Shown here piece by piece: positions 9,756 to 18,264 of a stretch of 39,033 bases of DNA. This DNA is from Ligilactobacillus agilis DSM 20509 (GTDB lineage: Bacteria; Bacillota; Bacilli; Lactobacillales; Lactobacillaceae): the NCBI RefSeq assembly GCF_001436215.1, contig NZ_AYYP01000008.1:1-39033 (forward strand), in the 5' to 3' direction. Each line of letters starts with the position of its first letter. Position 1 is the stretch's first letter. The notes beneath the pieces were generated by a model, which was not told the origin of the DNA, searched no databases, and was given only the letters and a program-made list of their open reading frames with translations. Both the position numbers and the translations under genes were made by a program.

Positions 9756-11903
9756 CTACTAAACATTATTGATTTAACATACTTCTGAGACCTTGACGAG
9801 TAGCAGGCTTCACAAGGTGAAGTACTAAACATCATTGATTTAACATACTTCTGAGACATTGACTGTTAAACTAGTTGGGATAATTAAGTACTAAACATCA
9901 TTGATTTAACATACTTCTGAGACCTATTTACAAAAAATCTAACCCGGTTTTTAGTACTAAACATCATTGATTTAACATACTTCTGAGACTTATCATCTTC
10001 CAAATCCTCCATTCGGTAAGTACTAAACATCATTGATTTAACATACTTCTGAGACCACTTTGTCCTGCTTTAATATGATTTCCACGTACTAAACATCATT
10101 GATTTAACATACTTCTGAGACGGAAATTCACCTATTACTTGCCAGGTAAAGGTACTAAACATCATTGATTTAACATACTTCTGAGACCGGCGTTAGTCAA
10201 ACCTATGACAAAGGTTCGTACTAAACATCATTGATTTAACATACTTCTGAGACAGAACATAAAGTCGATATTCTAGCAAGTGAGTACTAAACATCATTGA
10301 TTTAACATACTTCTGAGACTTTATGTTTAACTATAATATAATTATTTATGTACTAAACATCATTGATTTAACATACTTCTGAGACATGTAACTGTCGGTG
10401 ATAGTAGCATATCAGGTACTAAACATCATTGATTTAACATACTTCTGAGACATTTACGACTGAGTCTCTACATGATGTAAAGTACTAAACATCATTGATT
10501 TAACATACTTCTGAGACTACAGTTGGTACAAAAAGACTCAATGTCAGGTACTAAACATCATTGATTTAACATACTTCTGAGACGTTTGAAAAGGAACCAT
10601 AAACAGAACCCAAGTACTAAACATCATTGATTTAACATACTTCTGAGACCCTTTTTCCTGTTTGTAGGGCTAAAAGAACGTACTAAACATCATTGATTTA
10701 ACATACTTCTGAGACATTCCCTCGCTTAAATCCGACCTGAGCACGGTACTAAACATCATTGATTTAACATACTTCTGAGACGAAATGTAGAAAGTAATTT
10801 GGAAATCATGAGTACTAAACATCATTGATTTAACATACTTCTGAGACAAGTGTAGCTGGTGGCATGGTTAGTGCAGGGTACTAAACATCATTGATTTAAC
10901 ATACTTCTGAGACACTTAGCTGGCAAGGATATTCGTTATAGTTGTACTAAACATCATTGATTTAACATACTTCTGAGACGGTTGCAAGCGACGCAGTTTC
11001 CATTGCTGCGTACTAAACATCATTGATTTAACATACTTCTGAGACTATCATCGACCTTTTAAGTAATAAAAATTTGTACTAAACATCATTGATTTAACAT
11101 ACTTCTGAGACAGTACCCTTCATGGTCTGGTAACACATGCAGTACTAAACATCATTGATTTAACATACTTCTGAGACTCGTGCCGGCGATTTCATCAATT
11201 ATTTTTTGTACTAAACATCATTGATTTAACATACTTCTGAGACCTATTAGTCAGCTACCCCTCACTAAAGTGAGTACTAAACATCATTGATTTAACATAC
11301 TTCTGAGACCGAAACAGTGGCGATTTTAGATGAAGCTAAGTACTAAACATCATTGATTTAACATACTTCTGAGACTGATGACACATCCACAGTTAGAATT
11401 GGCATGTACTAAACATCATTGATTTAACATACTTCTGAGACACAACTGCGTGATATTTATCTAGATTCTATGTACTAAACATCATTGATTTAACATACTT
11501 CTGAGACGATGATGAAGGTTTAATACAAGAAACGCTTGTACTAAACATCATTGATTTAACATACTTCTGAGACCCATCAGAAGCAAGAATTCTTGCTGGA
11601 TGTGTACTAAACATCATTGATTTAACATACTTCTGAGACAATAGTGTCAATCCTTTGATGGATTTATCTGTACTAAACATCATTGATTTAACATACTTCT
11701 GAGACTTGTGATAAAGAATTAATTGTAAAATTTGCGTACTAAACATCATTGATTTAACATACTTCTGAGACACGATATTAAAAAGATAATCATGGATAAT
11801 TGTACTAAACATCATTGATTTAACATACTTCTGAGACCCTAGGTTTTGCTGATTCTATTATGAAAAAGTACTAAACATCATTGATTTAACATACTTCTGA
11901 GAC
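9756..11903 (-). CRISPR. Type II-A CRISPR array, 33 repeats of 36 bp and 32 spacers of 30 bp
   Basis: Repeats start at 9756 and recur every 66 bp to 11868 without deviation. In transcript (minus) orientation the repeat begins GTCTCAGAAGTATG and ends GATGTTTAGTAC. The leader end is at 11903, beside csn2, because the degenerate repeat is at the opposite end (9756-9791: first base of the plus strand C instead of G, and a T for C at the twelfth base). All other repeats look identical. All spacers are distinct by eye, so there is no sign of recent duplication. The uniform repeats suggest an active or recently active locus. The spacer at 11244-11273 resembles the TnpB transposon end at 38478-38507. 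The spacer at 11574-11603 contains a 16-nt perfect palindrome. Confidence 0.99.
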
Positions 11904-11955
11904 CGATATTTATTAATCAATATCTAATCTTTAGAAGTACCAACCAACGAAGTCA
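11904..11955 (-). promoter_or_regulatory. Candidate CRISPR leader/array promoter overlapping the csn2 3' end
   Basis: Only 27 nt separate the csn2 stop from the first repeat. They contain an inverted repeat GATATT (11905-11910) and AATATC (11919-11924) and abut the repeat as AATATCG. On the minus strand TTGGTT, 17 bp, then GATATT is the best promoter-like pair, with its -35 inside csn2. The match is weak (3/6 and 4/6). Confidence 0.35.
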
Positions 11956-12602
11956 GCATCAATATAGTAATAATTACAGTTTTTATAATAATCCTTCTTA
12001 TCCAAATCTGAAAATTCAATTAGAAGGACTTTCGTTCCAATTTCATTATTAACATACTGAAGTTCACGAAATTGTTCTTGCGTCATATAACTAGCTAGGT
12101 TATTGAACACAATACACGATTTATCATCACACTCAATATGAAGTTTTAAATCACTTTCAATTATACCATAAGCATCATTAGATATAGAAGGATGTAAGTG
12201 GATGTTAGCATATTTAAGTAACCGTTTAACATCCCCATCAAAACTAACTTCTAAAGGAATATCTGTCATAAACAAACTTTCCTGCAAGAGTGTAAATAAT
12301 TCGCGCGCCTTCTTTTCAATACTTGTCCTCACGTGCGGAGCCAAGCCCTCGGTAATCTTATTAACTAACTCTAGCTTGTAACGTTTATCTAAGTCATGAT
12401 TAATCAAAGCGTCGCCGTCAAAATCAAAAGCTAAATTATTGTTAATAAGGCTAAAATCATCGCTGTACGCTTTTACCTTGTCATTGTAATCTTTTACACC
12501 TAAAATCAAATCTTTGTAAACTGTAGGATTATTAGTTGCTATTACCGTTATCTTACCTTCATCAATTTGTACTTCATCGTATCCTTGGTAGCTAAGTTTC
12601 AT
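11931..12602 (-). CDS. csn2: CRISPR adaptation protein Csn2
   Basis: Type II-A signature protein of about 220 residues; this one is 223. Csn2 forms tetrameric rings around free DNA ends and helps Cas1-Cas2-Cas9 acquire spacers. The assignment rests on length, position as the last gene after cas2, and an N terminus typical of the family (MKLSYQGYDEVQIDEGKITV), with a GILGVKD-like P-loop-remnant region near residue 33 and a C-terminal VLLIEFSDLD strand. The ATG overlaps the cas2 stop as ATGA, implying translational coupling. Its 3' end probably doubles as part of the leader of the adjoining array. Confidence 0.93.
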   Translation of the reverse strand: MKLSYQGYDEVQIDEGKITVIATNNPTVYKDLILGVKDYNDKVKAYSDDFSLINNNLAFDFDGDALINHDLDKRYKLELVNKITEGLAPHVRTSIEKKARELFTLLQESLFMTDIPLEVSFDGDVKRLLKYANIHLHPSISNDAYGIIESDLKLHIECDDKSCIVFNNLASYMTQEQFRELQYVNNEIGTKVLLIEFSDLDKKDYYKNCNYYYIDADFVGWYF

Positions 12603-12904
12603 AAAATTATCGTCCTTTGTGCTGAATTTCTAATATCTTTTTTCTTTTCACCTAGCAAAAAGTGCATATCATTGTACTGCTTTTCAGTTAACATCAAGGT
12701 CTGAATTGTCCCATTTTCAGGTAAATAAACACTGACCCTTTTTTCTAAGAACTCTGCTGACTGCCTTGTTACGCAAACCCTGACATAAACAGAGTACTGT
12801 ATCATAATAAAACCTTCTCTAATTAATGCCTTTCGAAATTTTCGATACTCTCTTCTATCTTTGCTAGTTTCCGTTGGTAAATCAAACATGATCATTAAGC
12901 GCAT
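12599..12904 (-). CDS. cas2: CRISPR-associated endoribonuclease/integration protein Cas2
   Basis: Small ferredoxin-fold protein that forms the Cas1-Cas2 spacer integration complex. The start at 12904 (MRLMIMFDLPTETSKDRREY) gives 101 residues, the usual length, with the conserved Asp in MFDLP near the N terminus; a GAGG lies about 8 nt upstream. A longer in-frame start at 12919 would add MRYRT and lacks a better ribosome site. It overlaps the 3' end of cas1 and the first base of csn2, so the three adaptation genes form one tightly packed transcript. Confidence 0.95.
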   Translation of the reverse strand: MRLMIMFDLPTETSKDRREYRKFRKALIREGFIMIQYSVYVRVCVTRQSAEFLEKRVSVYLPENGTIQTLMLTEKQYNDMHFLLGEKKKDIRNSAQRTIIL

Positions 12905-13787
12905 TGTACGATACCTCATTTGGTAGAGTCACCTCAATTTTTATATTGTCTTTCTTGCCGTTTAGATAATTTAAGCAATCGCTAACATATTTTGTTATCG
13001 CATTTCTTAATAGTGTATTTTTACCATTATATTTAATCTCTAAATTTAACATATCCACTAATCCGTACTTCACATCAGGTGTAAAATCAAGAAAATTTTG
13101 CCCATTTACCCAATAATCTACTATTGGTCTAAACGGTTCTATTAGGTCACACCCAAAATTAAATTGATTTTCATTACTATGATGATGAATTCCTAAATAA
13201 GTCAAAAAACCATTTTGCACTATCTCTCTATTTATCTTTGATAGAATAACCGCATATCCATAGTCTAGCGCCTTATTTATTACTGACCCTGTCCTTCTTG
13301 AAAAATCTTTAGTAAATAATGTTTGAAAATATTTTTTTGCAACTACAGCTTCGCGGTTAGTAACATCATTTACCTCTAAAACATCCAACTCATCTTCTAG
13401 TTCTTTGGTTTGTTGTCCGTTTAATCTTAAAACTTGAATTTGATTTTCAATTTTACCAATTATAATATTGGTCCATAAAAGCTCCATTCTTTCTTGGGGC
13501 CAATTGTATTGTAGATTGATATTTTCTAACGCTAAATTATTAGGATAATATCCCACCGTTTCACAAACAGGCTCATGTTGTCTATCTGTAAAAATTACCT
13601 TAGTTCCGTTCTTAGTTAGAGCTCCAATTAAACTCGAAGTAATAACCGCCTGAGTTGTTTCAATCACCAATAACTCTATATCTTCAACAGGAATTTGACT
13701 TATTCCCTCGTTATTCTGCACCACCATCATCCGCGAACTATATGATAATTTTGAATGTTGCGTTATAATTACTGATCTCCATCCCAT
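12882..13787 (-). CDS. cas1: CRISPR-associated integrase Cas1
   Basis: Metal-dependent integrase that inserts new spacers at the leader end. Start at 13787 (MGWRSVIITQHSKLSY) gives 301 residues, usual for type II-A; AGAGGAAG lies upstream. The longer frame from 13856 reads through the tracrRNA region and is rejected. Expected metal ligands are visible: Glu in REAVVAKKYF, His in TYLGIHHH and Glu in DLIEPFRP. The C-terminal end overlaps cas2. The gene diverges from the tracrRNA promoter within about 15 nt, so its own promoter must overlap that element, or transcription must arrive from cas9 through the shared terminator. No clear minus-strand promoter is visible. Confidence 0.96.
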   Translation of the reverse strand: MGWRSVIITQHSKLSYSSRMMVVQNNEGISQIPVEDIELLVIETTQAVITSSLIGALTKNGTKVIFTDRQHEPVCETVGYYPNNLALENINLQYNWPQERMELLWTNIIIGKIENQIQVLRLNGQQTKELEDELDVLEVNDVTNREAVVAKKYFQTLFTKDFSRRTGSVINKALDYGYAVILSKINREIVQNGFLTYLGIHHHSNENQFNFGCDLIEPFRPIVDYWVNGQNFLDFTPDVKYGLVDMLNLEIKYNGKNTLLRNAITKYVSDCLNYLNGKKDNIKIEVTLPNEVSYNALNDHV

Positions 13788-13801
13788 GAAAACACTTCCT
13801 C

Positions 13802-13831
13802 TTGACAAAAAAATTAAGTTTCTTGTATAAT
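13802..13831 (+). promoter_or_regulatory. tracrRNA promoter
   Basis: A perfect TTGACA (13802-13807) and a perfect TATAAT (13826-13831) are separated by 18 bp. The predicted start, about 13838, coincides with the first base of a hairpin. This is the strongest consensus promoter in the window. Confidence 0.85.
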
Positions 13832-13837
13832 ACAGAC

Positions 13838-13979
13838 GTTGGGTAGCTCCCAACATCTAAACATTATTGATTTAACATACTGTGTTGAGATCAAACGGAG
13901 CTTTTTAGCGATGTTTATCCTTTTGAGCCATTATATGGCCATACATATTATAAAAAGTGCCCCTAAAAGGGCACTTTTT
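13838..13979 (+). ncRNA. tracrRNA, between cas9 and cas1
   Basis: Trans-activating RNA that pairs with the crRNA repeat and loads Cas9. From the predicted start it has: a 5' hairpin GTTGGG/CCCAAC (13838-13843 with 13849-13854); the anti-repeat at 13857-13881, matching the repeat at 24 of 25 bases; a bulge and a lower stem at TGAGA (13886-13890); a nexus-like GCT-TTTT-AGC stem within an outer GGA/TCC; a GCCAT/ATGGC hairpin (13927-13939); and a terminator hairpin (13952-13979). Length is about 142 nt. It runs on the plus strand, convergent with cas9. Location between cas9 and cas1 is known for other type II-A loci. The ends are predicted, not mapped. Confidence 0.9.
13952..13979. terminator. 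Bidirectional terminator shared by tracrRNA and cas9
   Basis: AAAAAGTGCCC (13952-13962), six-base loop, GGGCACTTTTT (13969-13979): an 11-bp stem with T runs on both strands. It lies 5 nt from the cas9 stop codon. Confidence 0.92.
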
Positions 13980-13984
13980 CTTTA

Positions 13985-16900
13985 CTATAAATCTCTCAAA
14001 TAAACAACTCTTTCAAAAATACCAGTTGGTGATTGATAAATTAACTTAGCGTTCTCAGTTAACACTATTCCTGACGGACGTTGTAAAAATCCGAATGGAC
14101 TCCCGCTGATAATTTTCAATTTTTTAACAACAGGATTAGCATGTAACCCATCCAAAATATCTAGCAATTCCGTTACTTTATCTGCTGTATTTAATTCTAC
14201 AAATTTATCTTTGCTACTTGTTAATTTATTTCTAAACTGTCGTGCATCATACAACGTAAATTTATCATTCACTACGTTCAATATTTCCTCATAAACAGCT
14301 ACTAACTCCCTATCACTAGCATCTTTATTAGCTAAAGATTCGATACTTTTCACACTTAAAACTAATTGTTTTGCATTATATGGGTACGCAGCACTACCCA
14401 ACATAAATTTACCGCTATCATCTTCTACAAGTTGCTTAAAATGAACCTTTGGAAGGATAATTCTAAAAGTCTTTTTCTTACCTGAACTATTTATCTGCTC
14501 ATCAACAATCTCATTTAATCGTTGCATATATCCATTGTGGTCCTCTTTGGCAAGATTATCCAATTCCGCCTTGTTTCTCATCGGAATTCCTACCACCCTA
14601 AATTTGATACCTTTCTTATCTTCCAATCGTACTATGGAAAGGTAAGCATCGTAGTTATTAGAATATCCCCCATAAATGTCAACCGGCTTATCGTTTTTCT
14701 TTTGAATTAACTTCTGTTTTGGATTTACCGGGTAGATAGTCTCCTTAAACATAGCTCCACTGTTTGTATAGGTTTCTTGCGATACTAGCATATATTTATA
14801 TTCATATGCTTTTTTCAGTTGATTAATTGCGTCTTGACGATTCATGAATACCTTATGTTCGACATTATCAACTATTTGGTCGGTCTTTCCTTCTTCTAAA
14901 TCATACAAGAAATTGTATGATTTTAGGTAATTACGGTCTTTTTTGGCATCAAATTTATTGTAATCGCCATAAACGAAATAACCACGTAACTTAGGATATC
15001 GTTGATATAAGTATCGTCCACTAAACGCCGTTAAATAAGCATCAAAAGCGTGGTGATAATCGTTGAGTTGTCTAATCTTCACAAAATTGAAATGTTCACG
15101 TAGTTCATGTGTATACTTTTGACGAACTTCTATGATTTTTGTATCTTGATACAATGTCTGCAGTATTTCAGCAGACAATTTAATAACTTGCGAAGTTTCC
15201 ACTAATTGTCTCCGAATAAAGCCATTAGCCTTATATGGGCCAATCTCGTCCGGATCAGTAAGCAAGTTAGCCAGTTTTTGTTTACTAATTAGTCCGTTAT
15301 CATATAAATCATTCCAGAAATCCTTCATTTTAGCACCATATTCACAAACAGGTACCGTATCTGATTTCTCATTATTAACCGCACGTTTTGTCAATACTCG
15401 GTTGTCTAAAGAATCATCCTTAATAAAAGACCGTGGTAAGATATGATCGCCATCACTATATAAACTCAACTGGTCAATATTAAGCGGTTCCCCCGTGTAC
15501 ATATCTCGACCTAATTGAGTGAAATATAGATAATACTTGTTCGTTAGTTTCTTCTTACTTGCTTGAAAATCTTTAAACTCAGCTAGCAAAGCTTGGTCCG
15601 TCATTTCTTCAGAAAGACTCATCAAAGTTTTTTGAAGTTGTGTCATTCGTGAATTAGTCAATTCTGAGCGCCCATCGCTTCTTGTAAATTCGATGGAAAT
15701 GGATGTAGGTTTAGCTCCCATAGCCTTCTCTACATCTTGGACAACCTTAATAACCTTACGAATTGCTTTTTTATTTTGTGGAGATGTATATGCTTCACCA
15801 AGAATCTGTTCAATATCTCCTTGCTCTAATTTATCACTATTATATTCGACGATGGCTTTTTGAAAATCTGGTTGAGACTGAATTTGCATAAAATTATTAG
15901 TAGTGTCCCACAACCAATCCATAATTCTTTGACCATTACTATCACAAATTCCAGTTAATAATCTTCTTGAAAGTCTTCCCCAACCATTATAATTAAGTCG
16001 GGTTAGTTGTGTAATATTTTCTTCCGTCAGCCACTCAATCTCTTTCAGTTTAATTCTTAAGATTTTCTTATCTTCAAAAATTGTAAGCCACTCTATAATC
16101 TGTTCAAAATCTTTTTGTCTGCCAGCATCATCTACTGCCTTACCAAATATCTTCTTTAAATCATGATAAGTGGATAAATTATTATCAAACTTAGTCCCAG
16201 TACTTAGGCCCTCTAATTTAAGGGAATTCAAGTTTTTCAGTTTAACGTTCAACCAATTTTTAAAACATTTAGCTGAAACTGTTTTACTATCTCCGTTTTC
16301 AAATAAAGCAACATATGCTTCTCGTTTTAATTCAACTGGTAGTCGTCTTCCATTAACCTTAATATTGTTAAGCTCGTTAAGAACTTTATAACGTTGATAT
16401 AGTAGGCTATTAGCTGGTAAAACATCTTCGCCAACCAGATAAGTATCCTTGGCGGTCATTCGCTTGATGAAGTCATTTGCAGATGCAATTGTATCAACCT
16501 TTTCTTCAAAGTTCCAAGGAGTTATCTCCCCTTCTTGTTTTCTAACCATCCAAGCAAAATTACTATTAGAGGTTTGTTGCTGTTTTTTACTAGTCACCAT
16601 AGGACCTACATAGTAAGGGACTCTAAAGGTTAACAGTTCATCTAATTTATACGGCGCCCGCTTCTGATGACTTTTCACTGGATTCTTCTCAGCTAACCAA
16701 GGGTAGTATTTGGACTGCATTTCAATAATCTTATCTAATTCCACTTGGTGTAATTGATTAGGAATAACCCCATTCATTGCTGTTCTTTGTTTAGGTAAGA
16801 ATTGTCCCATTTCAATTAAACCAAGTAACTTTTCAGCCCGTGAATCGTCTAACTCAACTAAGACTTTCTTTACCTCTTTATAAAAATCAGCCCTATTTTG

Positions 16901-18043
16901 GTGTGCACGCTTATCTACTTTCTTAGCTTTTGGATCCTTCCCATCAATATACAAACTATATGCTTTCTTTATAGCTTTGATTTGCTTAGCATCCATCTTT
17001 TCGTACAAAGCCTTTAATACTTGTAATTGCTCCCTATGCGCCTCATATTTATCTACCATTGATTGCGAAATACTCTTCCCGTCTGGAACAATTTCATTTA
17101 GAATAATTTGATCATGAATTGTCTTTATTGCATCAAACAATTCAGCTTGTTTTTCATTGACTAATTCTAACAATCCACTGACATTTTCTTCGGCATTAGT
17201 ATCCAATAGCGAAAAGTTTTTCTTATTTTTGTCTATTTCTAAATCATCAGCTAACAATAAATTAGCAAACTGGGCTTTCATACCTAAGATAGCATTACTT
17301 AATTCCTTAGCAAGTGAAGCATTCAGCTTATTAATTTCTTTACGGTCACTTGAAACTGCTAGTAACTTTTTAAGTGCTCCAGCTTTGTCACGCCTACTTT
17401 TATTCTTATCAATTATAATATCTTGAATAGTTTCGACATCACTCACATTAATTTTGACATCCGTATTTAATTCGTTGTATAACTCTGCCACTCGTTTTAA
17501 TTGCCTGTCTAGTTGTTCTTTTAATTCTAAACCTTCTTGCTTAAAACTATCTACCGATAATGGGCTAAGGAAATTACCACGATACTTCATAATATGATGA
17601 ATTGCCAAAAATATTGCCCTTACATCGAATTTCCTATCTTCTTCCATCAAAGCCTTTCGCAAATGATAAATTGTCGGATACTTCCTATAGAAATTAGCAT
17701 CCTTTTCATTTGGAAAAAGCAAGGAGCCCCAAAAGCGTTTATTTTCATCCTTAGGCGAAATATCAGCTTCATGGAGACGCGCTAAGAAGTTCTCGTCTAC
17801 TTCAAAAATGTAAGGATCAAAAAAAGCTTCTAAAAGTTTTAACCTTCTCTTACGACGTTTTAAACGTCTTTGTGTCGTTCGATATCCTCTCCGCTCTGCT
17901 GCCGTGTTTCCCTCTCTAAATAAGCTTGTACCAATTAATGTTTTACCCTTTGCTCTCATTAAATGATAATTGCAATCCATCACTGCATAACCTATACTGT
18001 TAGTTCCAATATCAAGACCTAAATGGTACTCTTTTTCAGACAT
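13985..18043 (-). CDS. cas9: CRISPR-associated endonuclease Cas9, type II-A
   Basis: RNA-guided double-strand DNA nuclease, 1352 residues, typical of the large II-A group. RuvC-I: HLGLDIGTNSIG with Asp11. Arginine-rich bridge helix about 50-70. RuvC-II: SISIEFTRSDGRSE with Glu785. HNH: SDGDHILPRSF with Asp866 and His867. RuvC-III: NDYHHAFDAY with His998 and Asp1001. All catalytic residues are present, so it should be active. The C-terminal PAM-interacting region ends PTGIFERVVYLRDL and does not show an obvious RxR PAM-reading motif; PAM cannot be predicted by eye. The ATG has a GGGGG-containing ribosome site. It has its own promoter and is separated from cas1 by the oppositely directed tracrRNA gene. 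The cas genes look more AT-rich than the flanking metabolic genes. Confidence 0.98.
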   Translation of the reverse strand: MSEKEYHLGLDIGTNSIGYAVMDCNYHLMRAKGKTLIGTSLFREGNTAAERRGYRTTQRRLKRRKRRLKLLEAFFDPYIFEVDENFLARLHEADISPKDENKRFWGSLLFPNEKDANFYRKYPTIYHLRKALMEEDRKFDVRAIFLAIHHIMKYRGNFLSPLSVDSFKQEGLELKEQLDRQLKRVAELYNELNTDVKINVSDVETIQDIIIDKNKSRRDKAGALKKLLAVSSDRKEINKLNASLAKELSNAILGMKAQFANLLLADDLEIDKNKKNFSLLDTNAEENVSGLLELVNEKQAELFDAIKTIHDQIILNEIVPDGKSISQSMVDKYEAHREQLQVLKALYEKMDAKQIKAIKKAYSLYIDGKDPKAKKVDKRAHQNRADFYKEVKKVLVELDDSRAEKLLGLIEMGQFLPKQRTAMNGVIPNQLHQVELDKIIEMQSKYYPWLAEKNPVKSHQKRAPYKLDELLTFRVPYYVGPMVTSKKQQQTSNSNFAWMVRKQEGEITPWNFEEKVDTIASANDFIKRMTAKDTYLVGEDVLPANSLLYQRYKVLNELNNIKVNGRRLPVELKREAYVALFENGDSKTVSAKCFKNWLNVKLKNLNSLKLEGLSTGTKFDNNLSTYHDLKKIFGKAVDDAGRQKDFEQIIEWLTIFEDKKILRIKLKEIEWLTEENITQLTRLNYNGWGRLSRRLLTGICDSNGQRIMDWLWDTTNNFMQIQSQPDFQKAIVEYNSDKLEQGDIEQILGEAYTSPQNKKAIRKVIKVVQDVEKAMGAKPTSISIEFTRSDGRSELTNSRMTQLQKTLMSLSEEMTDQALLAEFKDFQASKKKLTNKYYLYFTQLGRDMYTGEPLNIDQLSLYSDGDHILPRSFIKDDSLDNRVLTKRAVNNEKSDTVPVCEYGAKMKDFWNDLYDNGLISKQKLANLLTDPDEIGPYKANGFIRRQLVETSQVIKLSAEILQTLYQDTKIIEVRQKYTHELREHFNFVKIRQLNDYHHAFDAYLTAFSGRYLYQRYPKLRGYFVYGDYNKFDAKKDRNYLKSYNFLYDLEEGKTDQIVDNVEHKVFMNRQDAINQLKKAYEYKYMLVSQETYTNSGAMFKETIYPVNPKQKLIQKKNDKPVDIYGGYSNNYDAYLSIVRLEDKKGIKFRVVGIPMRNKAELDNLAKEDHNGYMQRLNEIVDEQINSSGKKKTFRIILPKVHFKQLVEDDSGKFMLGSAAYPYNAKQLVLSVKSIESLANKDASDRELVAVYEEILNVVNDKFTLYDARQFRNKLTSSKDKFVELNTADKVTELLDILDGLHANPVVKKLKIISGSPFGFLQRPSGIVLTENAKLIYQSPTGIFERVVYLRDL

Positions 18044-18081
18044 ACTCTCGTCCCCCGCTTCCTAAGTACTTTATAAAAATA

Positions 18082-18110
18082 ATTATATAAGCGTTTTCTT
18101 TGATAGTAAA
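18082..18110 (-). promoter_or_regulatory. cas9 promoter with a weak cre-like box in the spacer
   Basis: TTTACT (18105-18110) and TATAAT (18082-18087), 17 bp apart on the minus strand. TATAAGCGTTTTCT at 18086-18099 matches the cre consensus at 12 of 14 positions, the two misses being symmetric. Promoter assignment is good; CcpA control is speculative. Confidence 0.7.
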
Positions 18111-18180
18111 TAGAATTTTAAAGCTACTCTAATTTTCTTTGTTGGTTCAAAAATAATTATCAAAATAATTTCACAAGCAA

Positions 18181-18227
18181 AAAATCGCTAGAAACAATGC
18201 ATTCAAACATTGTTTCTAGCGATTTTT
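18181..18227. terminator. Strong bidirectional terminator after fructokinase
   Basis: ATCGCTAGAAACAATG (from 18184) pairs with CATTGTTTCTAGCGAT (18208-18223); A and T runs on either side. It insulates the kinase gene from the cas9 promoter. Confidence 0.92.
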
Positions 18228-18264
18228 GAATTCTGAGTTTTTTTCTTAACCTCTATTACTTTAC

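Noticed and set aside
9680-9859. N-terminal extension of exoA starting in the CRISPR array
   Set aside because: The extension codes for CRISPR repeats; the GTG at 9679 has a ribosome site and matches the family start.
11468-11815. 115-residue open frame with repeated SQKYVKSMMFST-like segments
   Set aside because: It is simply translation through CRISPR repeats; each unit is one 66-bp repeat-spacer pair.
13788-13856. Extended cas1 start at 13856
   Set aside because: The extra residues are antisense tracrRNA sequence; ATG 13787 has AGAGGAAG and the family N terminus.
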